23,605 nt of DNA from JANOGU01 sp964602115 (GTDB lineage: Bacteria; Pseudomonadota; Alphaproteobacteria; Rhodobacterales; Rhodobacteraceae). Location: the NCBI GenBank assembly GCA_964602115.1, contig CAZRQN010000036.1, positions 1-23,605 on the forward strand, given 5' to 3'. A model generated the notes under the pieces. The model did no database searches and was not told the origin of the DNA. It saw only the letters and a program-made list of their open reading frames with translations. Of the stretch, positions 15,144 through 21,935 are shown piece by piece. Position 1 is the stretch's first letter. Each line of letters begins with the position of its first letter. The position numbers were made by a program, and so were the translations under genes.

Positions 15144-15827
15144 ATGAAGCGCAGCGAAGTCAACGAGATCATGCGCCAGGCTGTGCGGATGATCCGTCGC
15201 ATGGGATTTGTCCTGCCGCCCTTCGCGCAGTGGTCTCCGGAAGATTTCGGCCGCCATCCCAACCGCGCCTGGTATGCCGAGCGGCGGCTGGGCTGGGAGA
15301 TCACCGACTTCGGCCATGGGCGGTTCGCGGAAACCGGCCTGGTGTCCTTTGCCCTGCGCAACGGAGCGCTGGCCGAACTGAAGAACGGCGGCGGCATGGC
15401 CTATGCCGAAAAGCTCCTGATCTCCCGCAAGGGCCAGGTCAGCCCGCTGCAGGGTCACAGGGCAAAGGTGAAGGACCTGATCAATCGCGGTGGCGGCACG
15501 CTGGTGATCGAGCTTTGCGGCTCGGACGACCAGGGCCATCATGATCCGGACCGCGGCGGAACGGTCCTGTGCGACGGCATTGCCCGCGAGTTCGGCCCCT
15601 ATGACCGGATCGCGCTCGGTGCCGGCGAAAGCATGACCCTGCGCCCGGGCGATTGGCACGCCTTCTGGGCCGAGGACGGCGATGTGCTGATCGGCGAGAT
15701 TTCCACCGTCAGCGACGAAGGGACCGACCGCGTCTTTGTCGATCCGGTCGGGCGCCATGCCTTGATCGAGGACGACGACGCGCCCAACCATCTTCTGGTC
15801 AGCGACTACGAAAACTGGCTGCGGTAG
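15144..15827 (+). CDS. D-lyxose/D-mannose isomerase-family cupin protein
   Basis: A 227-residue cupin of the D-lyxose ketol-isomerase family (DUF1498). Family members interconvert D-lyxose and D-xylulose, or D-mannose and D-fructose, using a divalent metal. The length and the sequence VLPPFAQWSPEDF (23-35), NRGGGTLVIEL (114-124) and LRPGDWHAFWAE (166-177) fit well. In the E. coli O157 enzyme the metal ligands are, from memory, His103, His105, Glu110 and His171. Here the aligned residues are Gln103, His105, Lys110 and His172, so two ligands are changed. Activity may therefore differ or be lost. It is divergent from a TetR regulator, a likely local control. Two small hairpins follow the stop. 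Confidence 0.85.
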   Translation: MKRSEVNEIMRQAVRMIRRMGFVLPPFAQWSPEDFGRHPNRAWYAERRLGWEITDFGHGRFAETGLVSFALRNGALAELKNGGGMAYAEKLLISRKGQVSPLQGHRAKVKDLINRGGGTLVIELCGSDDQGHHDPDRGGTVLCDGIAREFGPYDRIALGAGESMTLRPGDWHAFWAEDGDVLIGEISTVSDEGTDRVFVDPVGRHALIEDDDAPNHLLVSDYENWLR

Positions 15828-15867
15828 CGGCGCGTGCGAGCACGCACCGCTACCGTCACCCGGACGG
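15828..15867. terminator. Paired hairpins between convergent genes
   Basis: The first stem (15828-15849) pairs CGG and GCGTG with CACGC and CCG around loop CGAG, with one mismatch. The second pairs CCGTC (15853-15857) with GACGG (15863-15867). They fill the 52-base gap between the isomerase-like gene and the L,D-transpeptidase stop. There is no T-run, so this is a structure-based guess at a two-way terminator. Confidence 0.4.
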
Positions 15868-15879
15868 CACGCAGGCGCC

Positions 15880-16719
15880 TTACGCCGGGGCGCCGCCTGT
15901 CAGCTCGGGATCGAGCGGCGGCGGCAGGGGAAGCGGCGGCATTTCCGGCTCCACCACCACGGGCACCGGCTCGGGCTTCTTCTTCACCGGCGCCGGCGGC
16001 GGCACGATCAGGCCTGCGGCACGGGTGCCGTCGGCCTTCAGCACGATCACCTTGGCGCCCGGCTGGACCCGCTGCACCAGATCGAGCACGTCCTGGTTGA
16101 TCATCCGGATGCAGCCCGAAGAGGCGTTCGAGCCGATGGACCACCATTCCGGCGTGCCATGGATGCGATAGCCATAGTCCTTGCCGTTCGAGCGCAGGTA
16201 GATCGCCCGGGCGCCGAGCGGGTTGGTCGGCCCGCCGGGCTGACCGCCCTCTTCCCATTTCGCCAGTTCGGGCTTGCGCACCACCATTTCCGGTGGCGGG
16301 AACCAGGTCGGCCAGGGCTTCACCTCGGTGACATTGGCCTCGCCGGCCCATTCAAAGCCCGACCGGCCCACCGCGATCCCGTAACGGATCGCCGTGCGCG
16401 GGCCGGTGATGAAGTAGAGGAATTTCTCGCCCGGATGGATGATGATCGTGCCCGGGGCTTCCTCGTTCTCGTAGGTCACCTTCTGGCGTCGCAGCGCCTC
16501 GGGCAGCTTCTCGAGCGGGACCGCCGGCACTTCGAAGCCGCTGTCCGAGCGCGAGAGATAGGCCGTCTCGGGCGCCTCCAGCTTGGGCGCCGAGGAAGTG
16601 GCAACGCCGGTGCCGGCCTCCGGCACACAGGCCGCCAGCGCCAGGGCCGAAGCGAGGGACAGAAGGGCGGGGCGAAGGCGGAAAAGGAACGGCAAAGGCA
16701 ATCCTGCGTCTGGGGGCAT
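15880..16719 (-). CDS. L,D-transpeptidase (YkuD domain) lipoprotein
   Basis: A 279-residue envelope enzyme. L,D-transpeptidases form 3-3 peptidoglycan cross-links or attach proteins to the wall. The N-terminus is a lipoprotein signal with lipobox LAAC and the lipidated cysteine at residue 31. The YkuD domain spans about 90-230. The active site HGTPEWWSIGSNASSGCIR runs from H187 to R205, with the nucleophile C203. A proline-rich tail with a Lys cluster (about 239-279) follows the domain. ATG 16719 is chosen over an upstream TTG at 16737, since a strong promoter lies at 16753-16781. It is separated from kynA by its own promoter. Catalytic residues are intact, so activity is likely; the specific cross-linking role is not determined. 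Confidence 0.93.
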   Translation of the reverse strand: MPPDAGLPLPFLFRLRPALLSLASALALAACVPEAGTGVATSSAPKLEAPETAYLSRSDSGFEVPAVPLEKLPEALRRQKVTYENEEAPGTIIIHPGEKFLYFITGPRTAIRYGIAVGRSGFEWAGEANVTEVKPWPTWFPPPEMVVRKPELAKWEEGGQPGGPTNPLGARAIYLRSNGKDYGYRIHGTPEWWSIGSNASSGCIRMINQDVLDLVQRVQPGAKVIVLKADGTRAAGLIVPPPAPVKKKPEPVPVVVEPEMPPLPLPPPLDPELTGGAPA

Positions 16720-16752
16720 CCGGAGGCCACCCGGCAATCGGGAAGCGGCAGG

Positions 16753-16781
16753 AAGTTACCGCAACCGCTTGGGAGGGTCAA
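16753..16781 (-). promoter_or_regulatory. Strong sigma-70 promoter for the L,D-transpeptidase
   Basis: Minus-strand TTGACC (16781-16776) and TAACTT (16758-16753) are separated by 17 bases, one of the best sigma-70 matches in the window. The start near 16746 leaves a leader of about 27 bases to the ATG at 16719. The gene is thus independent of the kyn operon upstream. Confidence 0.7.
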
Positions 16782-16824
16782 AGGTGCGGCGGAGACGGCA
16801 GAGTATCTGTGGCGCGCCGGCCGA

Positions 16825-17655
16825 TCACAGAACCGTGCGCAGGGACCAGAGTTCGGGGAAAAGCTCGACTTCCAGCATCCGGCGCAGATAGGCGACGCCG
16901 CTTGTGCCCCCGGTTCCGCGCTTGAGGCCGATCACCCGTTCGACGGTGGTGACATGGTTGAATCGCCAGCGGCGGAAATAGTCCTCGATGTCCACGAGCT
17001 TTTCGGCCAGCGCATAGCATTCCCAGTGCCTCTCGGGATCGCGGTAGGCGACGGCCCAGGCCTCGGCCACGCCCGCATCCGCCACCCAGGGACGGGAGGT
17101 GTCGCGGGCCAGCACCGCCTCCGGCACGGGCAGCCCCCGCCGTGCCGCCAGAGCCAGGGACGTGTCGTAGAGAGAAGGCCGCGCCAGCTCGGCCTCCAGC
17201 CGCGCGGTCAGGTCCGGCCGGTGCGCATGCGGCCTGAGCATCGCGGCGTTGCGGTTGCCGAGGGCGAATTCGATCAGCCGGTACTGGTGGCTCTGAAAGC
17301 CGGAGGACTGGCCAAGCGCGCTGCGGAAGGTCGAATAGTCCGCCGGCGTCATCGTCCGCAGCACATCCCAGGCGCCGTTGAGCTGTTCGAAGATCCGGCT
17401 GACGCGCGCCATGACCTTGAAGGCCTGGTGCAGGCGGTCGGAGGCAATGGCGGTGCGGGCGGCGTCGATCTCGTGCAGCGCCAGCCGCATCCACAGCTCG
17501 GACGTCTGGTGCTGGATGATGAACAGCAGCTCGTCATGAGCCTCCGAAAGCGGGCGCTGGGCGCCGAGGATGTCGTCCAGCCGCAGATAGTCGCCATAGG
17601 ACATGCGGCCGTCGAAGGACATCTGGGCGCCGTCGCGAGAGGGATCTTCGGTCAA
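16825..17655 (-). CDS. kynA: Tryptophan 2,3-dioxygenase
   Basis: Heme enzyme that opens the indole ring of L-tryptophan with O2 to give N-formylkynurenine, the first step of the kynurenine pathway. The 276-residue protein has all family landmarks: MSYGDYL (18-24), FIIQHQTSELW (45-55) with the substrate-side histidine H49, GFQSHQYRLIEF (119-130) with R126 that holds the carboxylate, the proximal heme histidine H234 in FNHVTTVER, and GTGGTSG (247-253). A TTG start at 17655 is chosen because AGGGAG lies six bases upstream. The first ATG in frame is 33 bases inside and has no ribosome binding site. A 172-base gap separates it from the GNAT gene. That gap contains a perfect GGCTTC/GAAGCC hairpin (17698-17712) but no clear promoter. 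Confidence 0.95.
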   Translation of the reverse strand: MTEDPSRDGAQMSFDGRMSYGDYLRLDDILGAQRPLSEAHDELLFIIQHQTSELWMRLALHEIDAARTAIASDRLHQAFKVMARVSRIFEQLNGAWDVLRTMTPADYSTFRSALGQSSGFQSHQYRLIEFALGNRNAAMLRPHAHRPDLTARLEAELARPSLYDTSLALAARRGLPVPEAVLARDTSRPWVADAGVAEAWAVAYRDPERHWECYALAEKLVDIEDYFRRWRFNHVTTVERVIGLKRGTGGTSGVAYLRRMLEVELFPELWSLRTVL

Positions 17656-17661
17656 CTTGGT

Positions 17662-17667
17662 CTCCCT
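17662..17667 (-). promoter_or_regulatory. Ribosome binding site supporting the kynA TTG start
   Basis: AGGGAG on the minus strand stands six bases before TTG 17655. No comparable site precedes the in-frame ATG at 17622, so the TTG is the more likely start of KynA. Confidence 0.6.
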
Positions 17668-17827
17668 GAGCTGGAATGCCGGGGCCGCCGGCCTCCGGGC
17701 TTCATCGAAGCCGTTGCAAGGTGTTGTCCGGCGAAGTTTCAGCGACGCGAGAGGATCGCGGCCGTGCCGATCCGCCGCCAGAGACAGGCCCAGGCCGCAG
17801 GACGGCAGAGGGGAGGCAGCGGCAGGT

Positions 17828-18304
17828 TCATGGCGCAAGGTCCAGGCGCATGGCGCGGTTCTGCGGAACCTCGCCCAGAGCCTCGGCAAGTTCCGGGGCC
17901 GGACGCCAGCCGCGCCGGGCGAGAAAGCGCTCCATCAGCCGGCTGGCGAGCACGGTCATGCCGGGCAGCCCGCGTGCCCGGGCCTCGTCCAGGATCGCGG
18001 CATAGAGCAGCGCCGCCGTGCCCTGCCGGCGGCGGTCGGGGCGGACGAAGGCCATGTCGAGATAGCCGTCGGGATGCATCATCATGTAGCCGGTGATGGC
18101 ACCGTCAAGCTCCGCTACCAGAGTGATGTTCCGGGCGTGGCGCTCGGCCCAGGTGGAGGTGGCGGGAAGCTGGGGCGGCCCGGCCCACTTGGCGCGTTCC
18201 TCTTCGCTGTAGTGGTTGGCTGCGCCCTCCAGAACTGCCGCGCGATAAAGCGCATGCAGCGGGATCGCGTCGTCGTCGCGGTAAGGGCGCAGGGTCTCGG
18301 CCAT
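17828..18304 (-). CDS. GNAT-family N-acetyltransferase
   Basis: A 158-residue cytoplasmic acyltransferase that would move an acetyl group from acetyl-CoA to an amine. The acetyl-CoA loop RRRQGTAALL is at residues 91-100, after the central strand YLDMAFVRPD (81-90), the expected motif A position. LVAELDGAITGYMMM (62-76) is the preceding hairpin and FLARRGWRPAP (127-137) the usual C-terminal motif. Its ATG overlaps the stop of the ridA-like gene by one base (TGATG), placing it firmly in the kyn operon. The acceptor is unknown. A pathway amine such as kynurenine or anthranilate is possible from context only. Confidence 0.9.
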   Translation of the reverse strand: MAETLRPYRDDDAIPLHALYRAAVLEGAANHYSEEERAKWAGPPQLPATSTWAERHARNITLVAELDGAITGYMMMHPDGYLDMAFVRPDRRRQGTAALLYAAILDEARARGLPGMTVLASRLMERFLARRGWRPAPELAEALGEVPQNRAMRLDLAP

Positions 18305-18699
18305 CACCCTGCCGCCACCGCATCGACCTCGCAGAGAAGCGCCGGCGAGGCGAGGCCGGCGACGATCAGCAGGGTGGAGGCCGGCGGCGTGGCCTCGCCC
18401 ACCCAGGCATCGCGGCGGGCGCGGTAGGTGGTGACGGCCTCGGGCGTGTTCTGCGTCAGATAGACGGTGATCTTCATCAGATTGTCCCGCCCCATCCCCG
18501 CCGAGGCCAGCGCCGCGTCGATATTGGCCAGCGCCTGATCGAGCTGTGCGGCCAGCCCCTCGGCCACCGTCCCGTCGGGCCGCACCCCGACCTGGCCGGA
18601 GATTTCCAGCCGCCGGGTCACGCCCTCGGCCAGCGCGCAATGCGAATAGCGGCTGGCCGGTTTCGCGATCGTCGGCGGGTTCCAGATGGTGAGTTTCAT
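18304..18699 (-). CDS. RidA/YjgF-family protein within the kyn operon
   Basis: A 131-residue protein of the Rid family, small trimeric enzymes that hydrolyse reactive imines or related compounds. The fold is clear from ISGQVGVRPDG (33-43), the helix QLDQALANIDAALASAGMGRDNLMKITVYL (52-81) and the closing strand LLCEVDAVA (121-129). The arginine that RidA (Arg105) uses to hold the substrate carboxylate has no counterpart: there is no arginine at all in the last 33 residues. The classic 2-aminoacrylate deaminase activity is therefore unlikely. It overlaps kynU upstream by four bases (ATGA) and the GNAT gene downstream by one, so it is an integral member of the tryptophan operon. A role on a kynurenine-pathway intermediate is inference. 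Confidence 0.92.
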   Translation of the reverse strand: MKLTIWNPPTIAKPASRYSHCALAEGVTRRLEISGQVGVRPDGTVAEGLAAQLDQALANIDAALASAGMGRDNLMKITVYLTQNTPEAVTTYRARRDAWVGEATPPASTLLIVAGLASPALLCEVDAVAAG

Positions 18700-19889
18700 G
18701 TGACCCTCGCTCTCTGCCGGAATTCGGGCCGGTCCCAGGCCCGCGTCGCCATGGTTTCGCCCAGCACCGCCACCGCCGCATCGACCTCGGCCGTCCCGAT
18801 GTAAAGCGGCGTGAAGCCGAAGCGCAGGATGTCCGGGGCGCGGAAATCGCCAATGACGCCGCGCGCGATCAGCGCCTGCATGATCGCATAGCCCTCGGGG
18901 TGGCGGAACGAGACCTGGCTGCCGCGCCGGGCATGATCGCGCGGCGTCACCAGCACCAGTTCGGGGCAGGCGGCCTCGACCCCGGCGATGAAGCGGTCGG
19001 TCAGGCTCAGCGAGGCGGCGCGCAGGGCTTCCATCTCCACCCCGTCCCAGATGTCGAGCGCGGCTTCCAGCGCCGCAAGCTGGATCACCGGCGGCGTGCC
19101 GACCCGCATCCGCTCGATCCCCCGGCCCGGACGGTAGTCGAGATCGAAGGCGAAGGGCCGCTCATGCCCGAGCCAGCCGGAAAGTGCCGGCCGTGCCGTC
19201 TCGGCATGGGCAGGGGCGACATAGATGAAGGCCGGCGCCCCCGGGCCGGCGTTGAGATATTTGTAGGTGCAGCCCACCGCGAAATCCGCCCCGTCGCGGG
19301 CGACATGGACCGGGAGCGCCCCGGCGGAATGCGCGAGGTCCCAGACGATCAGCGCCCCGGCGTCATGGGCCCTGCGGGTGAGCGCTGCCATTTCGTGCCT
19401 CCTTCCGGTGCGGTAGTCCACCTCGGTCACCAGCACCACGGCCACGCTGCCGTCGATGGCACCTTCCAGCGCCTCGGGCGCCACGGTCTCCAGCGCGAAG
19501 CCGGGGCCGAGAGAGCGGCAGAGCCCTTCGGCCATGTAAAGATCGGAAGGGAAGTTTCCGGTATCGCTGAGGATTTTCCTTCGGCCCGGCCGCATCTCCA
19601 GCGCCGAGGCCAATGCCTGATAGACCTTGATCGACAGGGTGTCGCCGACGACGACGCTGCCCGCCTCCGCCCCGATCAGCCGCCCGATCCGGTCGCCCAG
19701 GCGGGCGGGCAGGTCCATCCAGCCGGCGCGGTTCCAGGCGGTGATCAGCATCCCGCCCCATTCCTCGCCCACCGTCCGGGCGATGCGCGCGGCGGCGGCT
19801 AGCGGCAGGGGGCCGAGCGAATTGCCGTCGAGGTAGATCATCCCCTCGGGCAGGTGGAAGAGCGCGCGTGTGGCGGAGAAATCGGTCAT
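18696..19889 (-). CDS. kynU: Kynureninase
   Basis: PLP enzyme that splits kynurenine into anthranilate and alanine. The 397-residue protein fits the family. YLDGNSLGPLP (19-29) is the N-terminal substrate region, SDTGNFPSDLY (108-118) holds the cofactor loop, and WDLAHSAGALP (183-193) includes the aspartate that pairs with PLP nitrogen. The Schiff-base lysine is K210 in GCTYKYLNAGPGAPAF, and the C-terminal LRFGFTPLYIG is typical. ATG 19889 has GGAGG eight bases upstream. It is the first gene of a tight minus-strand operon (kynU-ridA-GNAT) with kynA following after a gap. A candidate promoter and repeats lie in the 89-base gap shared with the divergent AraC regulator. Confidence 0.95.
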   Translation of the reverse strand: MTDFSATRALFHLPEGMIYLDGNSLGPLPLAAAARIARTVGEEWGGMLITAWNRAGWMDLPARLGDRIGRLIGAEAGSVVVGDTLSIKVYQALASALEMRPGRRKILSDTGNFPSDLYMAEGLCRSLGPGFALETVAPEALEGAIDGSVAVVLVTEVDYRTGRRHEMAALTRRAHDAGALIVWDLAHSAGALPVHVARDGADFAVGCTYKYLNAGPGAPAFIYVAPAHAETARPALSGWLGHERPFAFDLDYRPGRGIERMRVGTPPVIQLAALEAALDIWDGVEMEALRAASLSLTDRFIAGVEAACPELVLVTPRDHARRGSQVSFRHPEGYAIMQALIARGVIGDFRAPDILRFGFTPLYIGTAEVDAAVAVLGETMATRAWDRPEFRQRARVT

Positions 19890-19910
19890 CTCGGGGGCCT
19901 CCGGCGGGCG

Positions 19911-19939
19911 AGCCTGCGTCCGGGGCCTCGGCCGGTCAA
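19911..19939 (-). promoter_or_regulatory. Candidate activator-dependent kynU promoter
   Basis: Minus-strand TTGACC (19939-19934) is followed after 17 bases by CAGGCT (19916-19911), a good -35 with a poor -10, as expected for an activated promoter. The expected start near 19904 is about 15 bases before the ATG. AGCCTGCG (19911-19918) and its inverted copy CGCAGGCT (19965-19972) bracket the region. TGCGTC also recurs as a direct repeat 30 bases apart (19915-19920 and 19945-19950). These are possible sites for the AraC-type neighbour. Confidence 0.45.
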
Positions 19940-19978
19940 GGGCTTGCGTCGCGGCACCGGCAGGCGCAGGCTTCGCCC

Positions 19979-20794
19979 ATGTCCCTTGCCGCGCGATCCG
20001 ATCCCCTTGCCCCCGATGCCATCCGCATCCGCCAGTCCCCGGTGGCACAGTTCCGTGCGTTGGTCAGCGAAAGGGCTGCGATCCTCCGGGTCGAGGAGGG
20101 CGAAAAGCGCCTGCGGCTGGGGCCGGCGGAATGGGCGGTCGTGCCGGGGATGCTGACCCTGATGCCTGCCGGCATGGCGATGGATGTCGAGAACCGTCCC
20201 GCGCCCGGCGGCCGCTACCGGGCCACGGCGCTTCTGCTGCCCGACGACCTTCCCGCCCCGCGCGGACCGTTCCGGGGCGGCGGCTGCACCTCCGCCGGGG
20301 CGATGCGGGCCTTCGAGCGGGCGCTCGACCTCGCCCGCAGCCCGGCGCCGGCGGCGATCCGGCGCCATGCGGCGCTGGAGGTCCTGCTGTGGCTCGACGA
20401 GGCCGGCCACCGTCTGCCGGCGCCGGTCGAGACGCTCGGCCAGCGTTTGCGCCGTCTGGTCGCTGGCGATCTTTCGGCGGACTGGACGGCCGCCCGCGCC
20501 GGCCGGGAACTGGGGCTGAGCGAGGCCTCGCTTCGACGCCATCTCGCGGCGGAAGGCGCAGGTTTCGCCGAACTTCTGGCCGAAGCCCGCCTTGCCCGAG
20601 CGCTGGGGCTGCTGCAGGCGACCGATCTGCCGGTCGGCACCATTGCGGCCGAGGTCGGCTATGCCTCGCCCTCGCGCTTCGCCCGGCGCTTCCGCCTGCG
20701 CTTCGGCCTTGCGCCGGGCGCGATCCGCGCCTCTGCGCGGAAAGGGGCCGGAATTGATCGGCCCGGCGCCACGCAAGGTGTCGCGAACGTCTAG
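19979..20794 (+). CDS. AraC-family transcriptional regulator
   Basis: A 271-residue regulator. Residues 1-145 form a cupin-like sensing domain of low similarity, with VPGMLTLMPAGMAMDVENR (55-73) as its most typical part. The C-terminal AraC DNA-binding domain (about 153-255) has two helix-turn-helix units: AGRELGLSEASLRRHL (174-189) and IAAEVGYASPSRFARRFRLRFG (222-243), the second being the strong family signature. Being divergent from kynU across 89 bases, it is the likely controller of the tryptophan operon. This is unusual, since bacterial kyn genes are better known under Lrp-type (KynR) control. The ATG at 19979 is preferred; an earlier in-frame start would overlap kynU. Confidence 0.9.
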   Translation: MSLAARSDPLAPDAIRIRQSPVAQFRALVSERAAILRVEEGEKRLRLGPAEWAVVPGMLTLMPAGMAMDVENRPAPGGRYRATALLLPDDLPAPRGPFRGGGCTSAGAMRAFERALDLARSPAPAAIRRHAALEVLLWLDEAGHRLPAPVETLGQRLRRLVAGDLSADWTAARAGRELGLSEASLRRHLAAEGAGFAELLAEARLARALGLLQATDLPVGTIAAEVGYASPSRFARRFRLRFGLAPGAIRASARKGAGIDRPGATQGVANV

Positions 20795-20824
20795 ACCTTT
20801 CCCAACAAGCGAAAGGAGCCCGTG

Positions 20825-21346
20825 ATGCTGCGTTTTCTTCCCCTCGTCCTTCTTGCCAGTCCGGCGCTGGCCGAGATGACCCTGACCTCGCCCACGATTT
20901 CCGAAGGCGGGACCTTGCCGATGGAGCAGGTCTTCAACAGTTTCGGCTGTTCCGGCGGCAATATCTCGCCCGCGCTCGACTGGACCGGCGCGCCGGAGGG
21001 AACGAAGAGCTTCGCCGTCACCGTTTATGATCCCGATGCGCCAACCGGATCGGGCTGGTGGCACTGGGGCGTGTTCAATCTGCCCGCCGAAAGCGCCGGA
21101 CTGGCCGCCGGCGCTTCGACCGGTCTGCCCGAAGGCGCAATCCAGTCCCGCACCGATTTCGGCGCCGAGGGATTCGGTGGCGCCTGCCCGCCGGAGGGTG
21201 CGCCGCCGCACCACTATGTCTTCACCGTCTTTGCGCTGCCCGATGTGCTGCCGCCCGAGGCCGGGGCCTCCGGCGCCATGCTCGGCTTCTACCTCAATGC
21301 CATGGCGCTCGACCGGGCGACGCTGACTGCGACCTACGGGCGCTGA
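20825..21346 (+). CDS. YbhB/YbcL-family (PEBP, Raf kinase inhibitor-like) exported protein
   Basis: A 173-residue protein of the phosphatidylethanolamine-binding family with unknown bacterial role. Residues 1-16 are a signal peptide with a likely cut after ALA. The mature part has the conserved anion-binding pocket: YDPDAPTGSGWWHWGVFNL (65-83), with D66, D68 and the HW pair, and APPHHYVFTVFAL further on. ATG 20825 is chosen over the GTG directly before it; AAGGAG (20813-20818) sits six bases upstream. It follows the AraC gene by 30 bases, so it may share its transcript, but a functional link to tryptophan breakdown is not evident. Confidence 0.92.
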   Translation: MLRFLPLVLLASPALAEMTLTSPTISEGGTLPMEQVFNSFGCSGGNISPALDWTGAPEGTKSFAVTVYDPDAPTGSGWWHWGVFNLPAESAGLAAGASTGLPEGAIQSRTDFGAEGFGGACPPEGAPPHHYVFTVFALPDVLPPEAGASGAMLGFYLNAMALDRATLTATYGR

Positions 21347-21385
21347 GCCCTTGCCGGACGGGCGGGGCGGTGGGAGGATCGGGGC

Positions 21386-21844
21386 ATGGACCCCCGCAGC
21401 CCCCGTGCCCTCGCCGATACCCCGCCCGTCTGGCTCGTCCTCTGCATCGCGCTCGCCTGGGTGCAGGCGCGGTCACTGCCGCTTCTGCCGGCGCCCTGGC
21501 CGCTGCGCTGGGCCGGCGCTGCGGCCATGCTGGCCGGCATCGCGCTCTTTGTCGCGGCGAGCCGCGAGTTCCGCCGCCACCGCACCTCGATCATCCCGCG
21601 CGAGCGGCCGGCGGCGCTCCTGACCACCGGGCCCTTCGCCTACTCTCGCAACCCGATCTATCTCGCCGACGCGCTGATCCTTGCCGGGCTGGTCCTGCGC
21701 TGGGATCTGGCCTCGCTGCCCCTGGTTGCGGCCTTCGTGATCCTGATCTCCCGCCGCTTCATCCGGGGCGAGGAGGCGGGCTGCGCCGCCGCTTTCGGCC
21801 CGGCGTGGCAGGCCTATGCCACCCGCGTCCGCCGCTGGCTGTGA
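21386..21844 (+). CDS. Isoprenylcysteine/phospholipid methyltransferase-like membrane protein
   Basis: A 152-residue inner-membrane protein of the ICMT/PEMT family. Hydrophobic segments lie near residues 14-31, 41-59 and 96-120. The family core LLTTGPFAYSRNPIYLADALILAG (78-101) is present, followed by RRFIRGEEAGCAAAFGPAWQAYATRVRRWL. The conserved E-E and Y-x-x-x-V-R-R-W pattern is where the SAM cofactor binds in homologues. GGAGG (21373-21377) eight bases before the ATG supports the start. The methyl acceptor is unknown in most bacteria. It lies 39 bases behind the PEBP gene and is probably co-transcribed. Confidence 0.9.
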   Translation: MDPRSPRALADTPPVWLVLCIALAWVQARSLPLLPAPWPLRWAGAAAMLAGIALFVAASREFRRHRTSIIPRERPAALLTTGPFAYSRNPIYLADALILAGLVLRWDLASLPLVAAFVILISRRFIRGEEAGCAAAFGPAWQAYATRVRRWL

Positions 21845-21874
21845 GGCCGCCGCAGCCCGCCCGGGGCCAATCGC

Positions 21875-21903
21875 TTGCACAGGCAATTGCGACGTGTTTT
21901 AGG
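21875..21903 (+). promoter_or_regulatory. Candidate promoter for pntAB
   Basis: TTGCAC (21875-21880) and TTTAGG (21898-21903) are spaced by 17 bases, about 32 bases before the pntA ATG. TTGC and GCAA units overlap the -35 and spacer as TTGC-ACAG-GCAA-TTGC (21875-21890), two overlapping short palindromes that could bind a regulator. Confidence 0.5.
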
Positions 21904-21935
21904 GCTTGGACGACTCGCGAGCAGGGGGTGGGGCG

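Noticed and set aside
16159..18096. 645-codon plus-strand frame opposite the transpeptidase and kynA
   Set aside because: It is antisense to two genes with intact catalytic motifs and has no domain of its own.
17828..18853. Minus-strand frame extending the GNAT gene upstream through the ridA-like gene
   Set aside because: The extension overlaps a clear Rid-family gene in another frame; the ATG at 18304 with TGATG overlap is the natural start.
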